This document shows, one piece after another, positions 52,165 through 60,400 of a stretch of 64,000 bases of DNA. Under the pieces are notes generated by a model that was not told the DNA's origin, made no database searches, and was given only the letters and a program-made list of their open reading frames with translations. Every line of letters starts with the position of its first letter. The stretch's first letter is position 1. Both the position numbers and the translations under genes were made by a program. Origin of the DNA: Chryseobacterium sp. Tr-659 (GTDB taxonomy: Bacteria > Bacteroidota > Bacteroidia > Flavobacteriales > Weeksellaceae); the NCBI RefSeq assembly GCF_011752975.1, contig NZ_VWWP01000010.1:1-64000 (forward strand), in the 5' to 3' direction.

Positions 52165-52257
52165 AAAATCAAACCTCCGGAGCTCCGGAGGTTTTTTGTT
52201 TTTAATTACTGACCTAAGAAACAAAACGTAACTAAAAACTGATCTTATTGAAAAACT
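52036..52257 (+). repeat. pheS 3'-end duplication, copy 1
   Basis: From 52066 this segment matches 53071 onward at a constant offset of 1005 bp. The last 99 coding bases differ at 10 positions; the ~92 bases after the stop (52165-52257) are identical, including the terminator. Upstream of 52066 a shorter, gapped match reaches to about 52036. Confidence 0.85.
52171..52194 (+). terminator. Terminator of pheS, copy 1
   Basis: A 24-base perfect palindrome built on CCTCCGGAGCTCCGGAGG, followed by TTTTTTG, 6 bases past the stop. An identical copy is at 53176-53199. Confidence 0.85.
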
Positions 52258-52507
52258 TATACACGTTTGTTTGTATACTTATTCTCAATGGAAATTGTGA
52301 AATAATGAGATGTTATAACTTCTAATATACCCTTATAATAGAGATTTATACATTAAAAATATATTACATTAGGCTTTAAAAAGTGTAAATATTTCCTATT
52401 ATAAAAAGATAATTTATTTTATTTTACTTGTTTGTTTATAATTAGATTTTTTTGTTGTTAATATTTTTATAATCGCTTAATTTTACCTTATTAAAAACAC
52501 ACAAATA
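52195..52507. other. A+T-rich region upstream of the barrel gene
   Basis: No gene. The first ~60 bases are part of the duplicated segment (to about 52257); the remainder is A+T-rich promoter-like DNA, with TAATTTTA 24 bases before the ATG as a near-miss of the -7 consensus. Confidence 0.4.
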
Positions 52508-53047
52508 ATGAAAAAAATATTTTTTCCGCTTCTGATTATGGGAGCTAGTTTGAATGCCCAAAAAATTGAAGTATCTGCCAGTTATGGAATGCCTTCTGTG
52601 TATGGAACTGCGTATGATTTAGCATCTTCTATTGTTGGTTCTGTCATCGATCAGGAAAGTCCTTCAAGTAATGGGGTTGCTGCCGTTGGAGTGATGATGT
52701 ATACTAAGAATATGAAACTAAGATATGGTTTAGATATTGTTAATGAATTTTATGGCAAAACAGAATCTGTTTCAAAGCAAAATATAATGTCTGTTCTTCC
52801 AAAAATTGATTATTTCTGGTTTAATAAAGGGAAATTAGGATTGTATTCAGGAGGAAGTGTCGGGGTTAGTTTTATTAATACTACTTATACATCCAAAGAT
52901 AAAAAAGAAAGTAAAGACACAGATACTGTATTGGGCTTTAATTTAGTACCTATTGGCTTAAGATACGGAGGTGATTTGAGTGTCTTTGTGGAAGCAAATG
53001 TAGGGATGAAAGGAATTGCCCAGGCAGGAGTTTCTTATCGTTTCTAA
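52508..53047 (+). CDS. Small outer-membrane beta-barrel protein between pheS 3'-end copies
   Basis: 179 residues with a signal peptide (KKIFFPLLIMGASLNAQ). Eight-strand barrel pattern: KIEVSASYGMPSVYG, GVAAVGVMMYTKNMKLRYGLDIV, IMSVLPKIDYFWF, GLYSGGSVGVSFINTTY, VLGFNLVPIGLRYGGDLSVFVEANVGMK, ending in GVSYRF, a classic outer-membrane C-terminus. No function known. It sits alone between the two copies of the pheS 3' end, so it may have arrived with the duplication. Confidence 0.75.
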   Translation: MKKIFFPLLIMGASLNAQKIEVSASYGMPSVYGTAYDLASSIVGSVIDQESPSSNGVAAVGVMMYTKNMKLRYGLDIVNEFYGKTESVSKQNIMSVLPKIDYFWFNKGKLGLYSGGSVGVSFINTTYTSKDKKESKDTDTVLGFNLVPIGLRYGGDLSVFVEANVGMKGIAQAGVSYRF

Positions 53048-53052
53048 CAAGA

Positions 53053-53169
53053 GATATGAGAGAAGTATCCGGAATTGAAAGGACTATCATGCTTCTTTAC
53101 CAGATGAGCGATATCAGGATGTTCTTTGAAAATGATATCAGAACACTGAAACAGTTCAAAATATTATAA
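53053..53169 (+). pseudogene. pheS 3'-end fragment
   Basis: A partial copy of the last codons of pheS. It starts right after the barrel gene, has an internal deletion before 53071, and from there reads MLLYQMSDIRMFFENDIRTL to TAA 53167-53169. Against pheS, six of the ten differences are synonymous and four change residues (I/T, T/I, E/K, T/I). No start codon or promoter, so it is not expressed as an enzyme. Confidence 0.85.
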
Positions 53170-53175
53170 AAAATC

Positions 53176-53199
53176 AAACCTCCGGAGCTCCGGAGGTTT
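53176..53199 (+). terminator. Terminator copy 2, now ending the barrel gene
   Basis: Identical to the pheS terminator at 52171-52194. In this place it ends transcription of the barrel gene 129 bases after its stop. Confidence 0.8.
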
Positions 53200-53386
53200 T
53201 TTGTTTTTAATTACTGACCTAAGAAACAAAACGTAACTAAAAACTGATCTTATTGAAAAATTTACACGTGTCTGTTTCTTATGCCTATACTTCTGCAAAT
53301 TGAAGTATTGACATCCTGCAGCCCTTTGTCTGCCTCTATAATAAAGACAATTAGTATTCGTGATGTATTACATTGAAAATAAAAAT

Positions 53387-53408
53387 GCCTGTAAAATTTT
53401 TTACAGGC
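53387..53408 (-). terminator. Terminator of the DUF3108 gene
   Basis: Perfect 10-bp stem GCCTGTAAAA/TTTTACAGGC with a 2-base apex, 27 bases past the stop; T-run on the minus strand. Confidence 0.75.
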
Positions 53409-53434
53409 GTTCTATATAAAAACGAATGATTGTT

Positions 53435-54205
53435 TTATTTTGTGAACTTTAATGGGTATTTGACATTTTTATAGTCATCAATACTTGCTTTCAGAGATCC
53501 TACAGCCAGTTCCGCCTTCAACAGCATAGGAACATGGTTGGCATCATTAGAAACCCACATGGTTACCCCTTCTTTCTCTTTGAATACCCTTCCACTTTTT
53601 ACAGAGGGAATAATTTTCAGACAATTAATCGTCCCGAATTTCGTTTTCAAATTTTCTGTACCTACTACTTTTAATTGAAACGGAAACATTTCATCATCAA
53701 TCCATACATTCATATTGATAATGGTTCCCGCCTTCAGCTCATCGGGGCTTTTACTCCTTAAATAATAAAAACAGGAAAGCATATCCTGAACACCTTTTAC
53801 AGATTTCAGAACTTTAGAACCATTGGCCGGTGTTTTTTTATCCGTTAAAATCAGGGTATTGTTATCATGATTAAAAACCGTTTCAAGATGCTGTCGATAG
53901 CTTCCCTCGCGTACATTTCTTACATAGAAACTCGGTAAGCCGGTCTGTGTGTTGATGAAACTTTCATATAAATCTTCCACCTTGAAGAATGCTTTTACCG
54001 CTCCGGTAGTTTGTCCTGTACCTTTTACATACAGATGAGGAACGCCTTTATAGTTAGTTTCTTTTGTAGTAAGGTTAGCGGTTCCTGCATTGAGGAAGCC
54101 ATAGTGGATTCTGAGAGTAATAGATTCGCCGTCTGCGATATTATCAATCTGGGCTGAGCCTAAAAAGAATATAAATACTGCAAATAGGGTTAAAATTTTC
54201 TTCAT
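53435..54205 (-). CDS. DUF3108 domain secreted protein
   Basis: 256 residues with a signal peptide (KILTLFAVFIFFLGSAQ). Beta-rich body with the family's usual course: RIHYGFLNAGTANLTT, LYESFINTQTGLPSFYVRN, VQDMLSCFYYLRS, WIDDEMFPFQLKVVG, GVTMWVSNDANHVPMLLKAELAVG. DUF3108 proteins are periplasmic with an unknown, possibly lipid- or LPS-related, role. Own promoter 25 bases upstream. Confidence 0.88.
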   Translation of the reverse strand: MKKILTLFAVFIFFLGSAQIDNIADGESITLRIHYGFLNAGTANLTTKETNYKGVPHLYVKGTGQTTGAVKAFFKVEDLYESFINTQTGLPSFYVRNVREGSYRQHLETVFNHDNNTLILTDKKTPANGSKVLKSVKGVQDMLSCFYYLRSKSPDELKAGTIINMNVWIDDEMFPFQLKVVGTENLKTKFGTINCLKIIPSVKSGRVFKEKEGVTMWVSNDANHVPMLLKAELAVGSLKASIDDYKNVKYPLKFTK

Positions 54206-54230
54206 AACAAGACATTTACAAAAACATTGC

Positions 54231-54238
54231 CAAATTTA
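54231..54238 (-). promoter_or_regulatory. -7 box TAAATTTG for the DUF3108 gene
   Basis: Minus-strand TAnnTTTG, 25 bases before the ATG at 54205. Confidence 0.6.
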
Positions 54239-54316
54239 AAATCTTAAATGAGAGATATTTGACAAATCTCAGGTTTTTATTTAGAATCAATTAAATATGC
54301 TTCGCATTAAAATTAG

Positions 54317-54324
54317 TAAATTTG
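54317..54324 (+). promoter_or_regulatory. -7 box TAAATTTG for the FNR-ferredoxin operon
   Basis: TAnnTTTG, 31 bases before the ATG at 54356. Confidence 0.65.
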
Positions 54325-54355
54325 CAGTTACATGTATAATTAAATTATCTAAATT

Positions 54356-55411
54356 ATGATAACCACTGATATATTGATCATAGGGGCAGGTCCTACAGGA
54401 CTTTTTGCAGTTTTTGAGGCAGGTCTTTTAAAAATGAAGTGCCATATTATTGACGCACTTCCACAGCCGGGAGGGCAGTTGGCTGAACTTTATCCTAAAA
54501 AACCTATTTTCGATATTCCGGGGTATCCTTCAGTGAATGCTGGAGAATTGGTGGATAATTTGATGGAACAGATCAAACAGTTCCAGCCTGGGTTCACTTT
54601 AGGTGAAACTGCAGTTACTCTAAATAAAGTGGACGATGAATGGTTTGAAGTTATTACCAACAAAGGAACTGTTCACAGAGCAAAGGCGGTAGCAATTGCA
54701 GGTGGTTTGGGAACTTTTGAACCTAGAAAACCGACTATTGAAAACATTGCTGATTATGAAGAAAAAGGTCTTGAGTATTTCATCAAAGAACCTGAGCATT
54801 TCAGAAATAAAAAAGTAGTTATTGCAGGGGGAGGAGATTCAGCTCTTGACTGGAGTATTTTCCTTGCTAATGTAGCTAGTGAAGTAACTTTGATCCACAG
54901 AAGAAATGAATTCAGAGGAGCATTGGATTCTGTAGAAAAAGTTCAGGATCTTAAAAATGAAGGAAAGATCAAATTGGTTACTCCTGCTGAAGTTACAGCA
55001 ATTAAAGGTGATGGAAAGGTAGAAGCTATTACCGTAGAAAAAGATGGTGAAGAGGCTTACGATATTGAAACGGATTACTTTATCCCATTATTCGGATTGA
55101 CTCCAAAATTGGGTGATATCGGAAACTGGGGACTGAATATCGAGAAAAATGCTATTGTAGTAAACAATGCCCTTGATTATCAAACAAACATTGAAGGGAT
55201 TTATGCCATCGGAGATATCAATACGTATCCTGGAAAACTTAAATTAATTCTTTGTGGTTTCCACGAGGCTACTTTAATGTGCCAGAGTGTATACAACAGA
55301 TTGAATCCAGGTAAAAAATTCGTATTAAAATATACAACTGTAAGTGGAGTAGACGGATTTGACGGTAGCCGTAAAGAAGCAGAGAAGGCTGTTGTGAAAA
55401 AAATTGACTAA
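54356..55411 (+). CDS. Thioredoxin-reductase-like ferredoxin-NADP+ reductase
   Basis: 351 residues. FAD-binding Rossmann motif IIGAGPTGLFAVFEAGL (residues ~7-23), PGGQLAELYPKKPIFDIPG, NADPH-binding VVIAGGGDSALDWSIFLA, HRRNEFRG, and IYAIGDINTYPGKL near the end. The redox CxxC of thioredoxin reductase is absent, as in YumC-type FNRs, and the C-terminal extension that stacks on FAD is present. It passes electrons between NADPH and ferredoxin. The ferredoxin gene follows 12 bases later, which supports the call. Confidence 0.92.
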   Translation: MITTDILIIGAGPTGLFAVFEAGLLKMKCHIIDALPQPGGQLAELYPKKPIFDIPGYPSVNAGELVDNLMEQIKQFQPGFTLGETAVTLNKVDDEWFEVITNKGTVHRAKAVAIAGGLGTFEPRKPTIENIADYEEKGLEYFIKEPEHFRNKKVVIAGGGDSALDWSIFLANVASEVTLIHRRNEFRGALDSVEKVQDLKNEGKIKLVTPAEVTAIKGDGKVEAITVEKDGEEAYDIETDYFIPLFGLTPKLGDIGNWGLNIEKNAIVVNNALDYQTNIEGIYAIGDINTYPGKLKLILCGFHEATLMCQSVYNRLNPGKKFVLKYTTVSGVDGFDGSRKEAEKAVVKKID

Positions 55412-55423
55412 TTTTGCAGAATT

Positions 55424-55753
55424 ATGTCAGATATTAATATTAAAATCACCGACAGAGAAGGTGTAACCCACGATATTCTAGCGCCCACGGATATGTCCAT
55501 GAACTTAATGGAGATTATCCGTTCCTATGAATTGGCAGAAGAAGGTACTATTGGTGTATGCGGAGGAATGGCGATGTGTGCTTCATGTCAGGTTTATGTA
55601 ATTAATGATCCTGGTTTGGAACCAATGGGAGATGAAGAAGATGCCATGCTGGCTGAAGCTTTCCATGTGAAAGATAACAGCAGACTGGGATGTCAGCTGC
55701 ATATTGCAGATGCAATGGAGGGGCTGGAAGTGGAAATTGCTCCTTATCCTTAG
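55424..55753 (+). CDS. 2Fe-2S ferredoxin (adrenodoxin type)
   Basis: 109 residues. Cluster ligands Cys46, Cys52, Cys55 and Cys90 (C-x5-C-x2-C-x34-C; GVCGGMAMCASCQ and LGCQL), typical of vertebrate-type or ISC-type ferredoxins. Low pI. Probably reduced by the reductase encoded just upstream; partner pathways unknown. Confidence 0.93.
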   Translation: MSDINIKITDREGVTHDILAPTDMSMNLMEIIRSYELAEEGTIGVCGGMAMCASCQVYVINDPGLEPMGDEEDAMLAEAFHVKDNSRLGCQLHIADAMEGLEVEIAPYP

Positions 55754-55774
55754 AAAATATTTTTTAATCTTAAT

Positions 55775-55809
55775 AAAGACTCCTGAAGACTTGTTTTTCA
55801 GGAGTCTTT
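55775..55809 (+). terminator. Terminator of the FNR-ferredoxin operon
   Basis: Perfect 13-bp stem AAAGACTCCTGAA/TTCAGGAGTCTTT, 9-base loop, T-run. Confidence 0.85.
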
Positions 55810-55924
55810 TATTTCTATCCAGCCGAAAAATTGTTTAAACAATGAGTTGTTTTTTCCTGGTGTTATGGAAAAAATCTACTTTAAGATGGCTGATATCTAC
55901 CTTTTTTAACGATCGTATACTCTA

Positions 55925-55932
55925 TATATTTG
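55925..55932 (+). promoter_or_regulatory. -7 box TATATTTG
   Basis: TAnnTTTG, 45 bases before the ATG at 55978. Confidence 0.55.
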
Positions 55933-55977
55933 TCTCCATAAACAACGGAAATCAGTTTTAATTTTAAATTTTAAAAG

Positions 55978-57111
55978 ATGAAAGCTTTTACTGTATTATC
56001 CATTTTTTCAATTTGTATATGGAGTTGTAATGATGAAAAATATATTCAACCCAACGAACAAACAACAGCGCAAATAGAATTGTTTGCAGAAGTATCACAA
56101 CCTGTAGGCAATATAGCATATAAGAATTCCGGTGAGTTAGTTTTCAGTAACCATCCATTTTTTGATCCTTCAATAAGGGTAATGCAATATGATCATACAA
56201 ACAAGCAAACCCTGCCATTTCCGAATCTGGATTGGAATACCCCGAAAACAAATAATGAAAATTTTTTAAGTACCGTTCTGGGAATCAGAAGCGATCATAA
56301 AGGGATAGTTTGGATGTTGGATATGGGTTTCAGAAATAATATTACTCCAAAATTTGTCGGATGGAATACCATATCTAATACATTAGAAAAAGTAGTGAAG
56401 ATTCCTGCTCCTGCCAGCCTTCCAACATCTCAGCTTAATGATTTTACAATATTGAATGACGGAAATACATTTATTATAGCAGATGAAGATATTGGTCCCA
56501 ATGGAGATGGTAGTAAAGGTGCATTGGTTATAGTGAATATTAACACAGGTAAAGCACGTCGTGTTTTGCAGGGACATTATAGCACAGTACCTGAAAAAAA
56601 CAGACCTATTGTAGTGGATGGCAAGCAATTGAATATTCCAGGTACTAATAATCCTATTTCAGTGGGTGCAGATTGTATTACAACAGATAAAAATAATGAA
56701 TGGCTGTATTATGCCCCGTTAAACGGATCCAAGTTATATAGAATCAAGATACAGGATCTGCTTAATGAATTACTTACCGCTGCAGAATTGGAAACTAAGG
56801 TTGAAACCTATTCATCAAAAGAAAACAATGGCAGCGCAAGTATTGATGAAGCAGGCAATATTTATCTGACTTATCTGGAAACAAAAAGTATAGCAATAAT
56901 ACCTTCGGATACAAGGAAACCTTATCGGTATACGTCACATCCGGATTTGATCTGGCCGGATGGAGCCAGTTATAATAAGGATGGTTATATGTATGTTCCT
57001 GCAACGCAATTACCTTTGGGGGGAGCTTTCAATAACGGACAGAATAAAACAGTTCCGCCATTTCGTATATTCAGATTCAAGCCTATTACGAAAGGGATCT
57101 TTGGAAAGTAG
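55978..57111 (+). CDS. Yellow/major royal jelly-related lipoprotein
   Basis: 377 residues with a lipoprotein signal (AFTVLSIFSICIWSC, Cys17). The body is a six-bladed propeller of the MRJP/yellow (L-dopachrome-tautomerase-related) family: VLGIRSDHKGIVWMLDMGF, FTILNDGNTFIIADEDIG, GKARRVLQGH, GADCITTDKNNEWLYYAPLNG, ENNGSASIDEAGNIYLTYLE, HPDLIWPDGASYNKDGYMYVP. Activity is unknown in bacteria; a ligand-binding or lactonase-like role is usual for such propellers. Confidence 0.88.
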   Translation: MKAFTVLSIFSICIWSCNDEKYIQPNEQTTAQIELFAEVSQPVGNIAYKNSGELVFSNHPFFDPSIRVMQYDHTNKQTLPFPNLDWNTPKTNNENFLSTVLGIRSDHKGIVWMLDMGFRNNITPKFVGWNTISNTLEKVVKIPAPASLPTSQLNDFTILNDGNTFIIADEDIGPNGDGSKGALVIVNINTGKARRVLQGHYSTVPEKNRPIVVDGKQLNIPGTNNPISVGADCITTDKNNEWLYYAPLNGSKLYRIKIQDLLNELLTAAELETKVETYSSKENNGSASIDEAGNIYLTYLETKSIAIIPSDTRKPYRYTSHPDLIWPDGASYNKDGYMYVPATQLPLGGAFNNGQNKTVPPFRIFRFKPITKGIFGK

Positions 57112-57305
57112 ACTTAAGCTATTGTTTTTCATTTGTGGAAAACTTATTTCCTGTAAAGAATTTTTAGTCAATATGAATGAAAAACTTGAAAAAAAGAAAA
57201 CAGCAGAAGAGTAACGAAATATCAAAATAACAGATAAACATATATTTCTCATATAATTAGACTTTTATAATAATAAATAACAATTAATTGATAAAAAACA
57301 CAAAA

Positions 57306-57842
57306 ATGAAACTTACCAGCTTTTTAATTTCTGCATATTTCCTGTTATTACTCTCATCTTGCAAAAAACAAGAAAATAGACCACGAAACAAAGAAAATAA
57401 TGGAATAGCGGTATCCGCAAACATAAATGAAAAACAACAAGTTTTAAATATGGTTCGGAAATATACTCAAAGCGTTAATGAAGGAGATCTGCATCCGGAG
57501 ATTATTGATGAACTTTGGGAACATAGTCCGGATGTTTCCAATATTAATATCCGTGGACATCAAAAAGGATTTGAAGAAATTAAAACAAAATTCTATGCCC
57601 CTATATTTGAAGTTTTAAAAGACCGGAATTTACAAATGGTAACAGATGAACGTGAGCCGGCAGTCTATATTTTTGATAATACAGCTGTAGTAGAATTTTA
57701 CTGGAAGCTTAATGCTAAACTCAAAGATGGAGATAAGCCGGTAAATATGCTGGGTAGAGAAACCCATGTCTTCAGGAAAAAGAATGGAAACTGGAAACTG
57801 ATACACCTGCACTATTCAGGAATGCCGATAAAAGGGTTTTAA
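57306..57842 (+). CDS. NTF2/SnoaL-like lipoprotein
   Basis: 178 residues from the ATG at 57306 (the frame opens with TTG at 57288). Lipoprotein signal with lipobox LLLSSC. The C-terminal 130 residues form an NTF2-like cone: VLNMVRKYTQSVNEGD (helix), GFEEIKTKFYAPIFEVL, AVYIFDNTAVVEFYWKL, HVFRKKNGNWKLIHLHYSG. Such proteins are often small ketosteroid-isomerase-like domains; substrate unknown. It follows the propeller gene by 194 bases. Confidence 0.8.
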   Translation: MKLTSFLISAYFLLLLSSCKKQENRPRNKENNGIAVSANINEKQQVLNMVRKYTQSVNEGDLHPEIIDELWEHSPDVSNINIRGHQKGFEEIKTKFYAPIFEVLKDRNLQMVTDEREPAVYIFDNTAVVEFYWKLNAKLKDGDKPVNMLGRETHVFRKKNGNWKLIHLHYSGMPIKGF

Positions 57843-57943
57843 AAAGTTACTTTTATTAGATTACCAGATAGTTTTAAGTTTATCATAGCCTTATATAGTA
57901 GTTTTTAATTGGAGAACCAGCAATATAAATGGTACTTATAAAA

Positions 57944-57971
57944 AGAATCAGCAGAAAAATCTGCTGATTCT
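57944..57971 (-). terminator. Terminator of the HTH gene pair
   Basis: Perfect 12-bp stem AGAATCAGCAGA/TCTGCTGATTCT, 4-base loop; T-run on the minus strand, 36 bases past the last stop. Confidence 0.75.
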
Positions 57972-58007
57972 AAACAACGTGAATAAAAAAACAGGATGAA
58001 AATTTTA

Positions 58008-58319
58008 TCAGGCAAATAACTTCCTCCATTTGGCAATGGTATTTTTGCTCATTTTAAATTGTGTGGCAATCTGGATGTTATTTAAATTGTTTTTCTTTTG
58101 ATAATCCAATATGTATAATATCATTTCTTTATCATAAGATTTATGTTTCTGATTAATTGCTGTACTGATTTTAGTATCTCCGGAAATAATAGAGTTCAGT
58201 CTGATGACCTCTCTGAGTGAAATGGTTTCATTTTTAAGAATATTCCGGCAGCAGTCTTCCTTTTCCGGGAACTTTAATTGTATCATATCCCGGTAAATCT
58301 TCACATAATTAGGCTTCAT
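58008..58319 (-). CDS. Helix-turn-helix protein (second of pair)
   Basis: 103 residues. The C-terminal 28 residues are a transposase-type helix-turn-helix (NNLNNIQIATQFKMSKNTIAKWRKLF). The N-terminal part is helical with no known domain. It overlaps the stop of the preceding HTH gene by 4 bases. No catalytic residues of a transposase follow, so it looks like a DNA-binding regulator and not an insertion sequence gene. Family common in this genus; function unknown. Confidence 0.7.
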   Translation of the reverse strand: MKPNYVKIYRDMIQLKFPEKEDCCRNILKNETISLREVIRLNSIISGDTKISTAINQKHKSYDKEMILYILDYQKKNNLNNIQIATQFKMSKNTIAKWRKLFA

Positions 58320-58762
58320 ATCGTATTTTTAGTGGTGTGGTATTTATGAACCCATTTATACAGGGTGGTTTTAGGAATTCTGTATTCTTCTATGATCTGA
58401 TTCTTTGTTTTTGTTCCGTTGTTTAACAGTTCAAGTACAAATTCAATAATTTCTTTTGTATATAAACTTTTCCTGAACTGAGGTAAAGAAGAACCGGTTT
58501 TCTCATTGCCAACCTGAGCCCTTGCTGTAGGCGGAGAATACATGATCAGATGTTGGGAATATATTCTGAACAAATCATATTCCAGCAATTTACTCCATTT
58601 GAGCAGCAAATCTGATTCAAGAGTTTTACACTCATACATCTGTTCAATCTTGTCGATTGAGCATTTAAAAAACGTACACAATCTTGTCATGTCTATTTCT
58701 CTGTCTTTTACACATGTAAGAATCATTTCTCCAATATGGATGTCTTTAAAATTGTATGTCAT
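58316..58762 (-). CDS. Two-HTH DNA-binding protein (first of pair)
   Basis: 148 residues. N-terminal XRE-like helical domain (IGEMILTCVKDREIDMTRLCTFFKCSIDKIEQMY, shown here only to place it at residues 10-43), then LLLKWSKLLEYDLFRIYSQHLIMYSPP. The C-terminal domain, EIIEFVLELLNNGTKTKNQIIEEYRIPKTTLYKWVHKY, is a second, transposase-like helix-turn-helix. Together with the overlapping gene behind it this is a recurrent pair of unknown role. Confidence 0.7.
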   Translation of the reverse strand: MTYNFKDIHIGEMILTCVKDREIDMTRLCTFFKCSIDKIEQMYECKTLESDLLLKWSKLLEYDLFRIYSQHLIMYSPPTARAQVGNEKTGSSLPQFRKSLYTKEIIEFVLELLNNGTKTKNQIIEEYRIPKTTLYKWVHKYHTTKNTI

Positions 58763-58787
58763 CAGGGAATCTTTTTGTTAAGAAAAA

Positions 58788-58841
58788 CTTATAAGCAGCG
58801 CAGGAAAAGCACATGATATCCTGCGCATTACTGCTTATAAG
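58788..58841 (-). terminator. Nested inverted repeat, probable terminator of the 58938-59753 gene
   Basis: Outer arms CTTATAAGCAG/CTGCTTATAAG (11 bp) enclose inner arms CGCAGGA/TCCTGCG (7 bp) with a 5-base bulge on one side. On the minus strand TTTTTC follows. It also lies 26 bases upstream of the HTH pair, so it could double as an operator. Confidence 0.65.
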
Positions 58842-58937
58842 AAACTAGGATGAAATTATGTAAACTAAAATGAACTATTTCTGGGTTTTATCTGCTTACA
58901 ATATTCATTATAAGAGATTTTATATTAAACTATATCA

Positions 58938-59753
58938 TTATCTTGGAATGAAAATAATAGAATAATTCACATTTGAATTGGAATTGGTTGTGTCTGTAAA
59001 ATCTATCATCCAGGTCGGACTGGCACCGCCGCTGGAGCTCATTACATATGAAGCTGCATCTCCTCCTGCTTTTTGATTTTGAATAATAACCGGGATGAAA
59101 TTGGTAAATGAAACCCCGGTGGCAAGTGGAGGGGCTGCAACAGTTGTAACACCTGACAATGGGGCTGGAGAAACTGATGTTCTATATCCTAATGTACCAT
59201 CAACCTTGGCTACAACACTTCTTGTATAATCAGTAACATTACTTCCATTGGATAATTGTCTTATACGGGCATTTCCGTCCACATCTAGCTTTTCTGTGGG
59301 AGTGGTGGTAGTAAAATCTCCAATGGCAATATTGCCGTTTTGATAAATATTCTGATTGTTTGCAGTCGCTTTAACTGTGGAGTTTATTACCTGCCATGGT
59401 TCTAAACCAATCACTTCAGCCTTATTTGTGATTTTTTGCCAGAGATTGGCTGTGCTGTCAAAATAGTAATAGCCTGCTTGGGTAATGTTCACTCTCTGGG
59501 TATTTGCATTACCTCCAGTGATATCAGTAATAAAAATGATAGCCCCGTTTTGGTTAGCTCCATATAAGGCATCCCCTTTTGCTGTCAATTCTGCTCTGGT
59601 GAGCCTTGGAGCTATAAGACCATCTTTATCTGTTGCTCCTTTTTTGCCCACAATATCTAAGGTTGTTTGTGGTGTAGATGTATTCACTCCTACCTGTGCA
59701 AATAACAAGCTTGTTGCCATCAGAGAGAACGCCAAAGTAATATTCTTTTTCAT
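58938..59753 (-). CDS. Secreted protein of the VGVNT-type, unknown function
   Basis: 271 residues with a signal peptide (KNITLAFSLMATSLLFAQ). The mature N-terminus VGVNTSTPQTTLDIVGK and LIAPRLTRAELTAKGDALYG is a common pattern in flavobacterial secreted proteins that resemble fibre or structural proteins. The middle has GTLGYRTSVSPAPLSG. Ser/Thr/Asn-rich, no enzyme motif. A possible -7 box (59989-59996) lies 235 bases upstream. Location outside the cell is inferred from the signal peptide only. Confidence 0.65.
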   Translation of the reverse strand: MKKNITLAFSLMATSLLFAQVGVNTSTPQTTLDIVGKKGATDKDGLIAPRLTRAELTAKGDALYGANQNGAIIFITDITGGNANTQRVNITQAGYYYFDSTANLWQKITNKAEVIGLEPWQVINSTVKATANNQNIYQNGNIAIGDFTTTTPTEKLDVDGNARIRQLSNGSNVTDYTRSVVAKVDGTLGYRTSVSPAPLSGVTTVAAPPLATGVSFTNFIPVIIQNQKAGGDAASYVMSSSGGASPTWMIDFTDTTNSNSNVNYSIIFIPR

Positions 59754-60400
59754 GAAATAATTTTTTATTAAAATTTTTAATGTGTGTCTTTTTTCTATCT
59801 TTCAATAGGTTTTTCTCTATTCAGCTGAAAAAGGAAGACCTCCAAATTAACATATCAAAGCTCATGAAAAAACATATAGGTTTTGGAGGAATTCACTTTT
59901 TCAATCATTTTACTTTTTATTTCTATTTTATTTGAATATCAATAGTTTATAAAAGCACTATATTCTGAATATTGAAAAATTTCTGAGGCAAATATAGGGG
60001 CGTTAACTCGGGAAATACAATACGCAAATCTGCGCAAACGAAAGCAAAAAAGCTTTAAACAGGATGTTTTCGGGGAATATTGTAATTTCTTGCTCTTTCG
60101 TCTAAAAATAAAAAATATTTCTTCCAAAAAAAGAAAGGCAGATCATAAACACCAATGATCTGCCTGAGTATGTATGAAAAAAAATAAAGAAAACTCAATA
60201 ATTAAAATGTTCCCTCAAACATTAATTATTCGCTTTTCATTGTACAAAAATACGGACCATCCAGGAGAAGAACATTACGCAAAAAGAGACAATAGTTTGT
60301 AAAAGCTGGCATATAGCCCAAAACTTTAATTAGATGAGTTTTTTTATAGCTTTTTAATCTTATAAATGGTTTTTCGTGCTTAAACACCTGATAAAAGTGA
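59754..60400. other. Long intergenic region without a gene
   Basis: 647 bases. Two ORF-like stretches on the minus strand (59939-60127 and 60226-60435) have no protein-like composition or promoter, and the second overlaps the end of the regulator gene; both are rejected. The region holds the stem-loop at 60137-60164, a TATATTTG box at 59989-59996 and a CGCAAATCTGCGCAAACG stretch near 60032. Confidence 0.5.
60137..60164 (-). terminator. Stem-loop, possible terminator
   Basis: Perfect 10-bp stem GGCAGATCAT/ATGATCTGCC with an 8-base loop and a T-run on the minus strand. It lies ~240 bases beyond the regulator's stop, so the regulator's mRNA would have a long 3' tail, or it ends an unrecognised short RNA. 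Confidence 0.6.

Larger units (their letters stand above)
53053..53262 (+). repeat. pheS 3'-end duplication, copy 2
   Basis: Second copy of 52036-52257, including the terminator and ~60 bases beyond it. After GATCTTATTGAAAAA the two copies diverge, with only patchy similarity. Confidence 0.85.
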
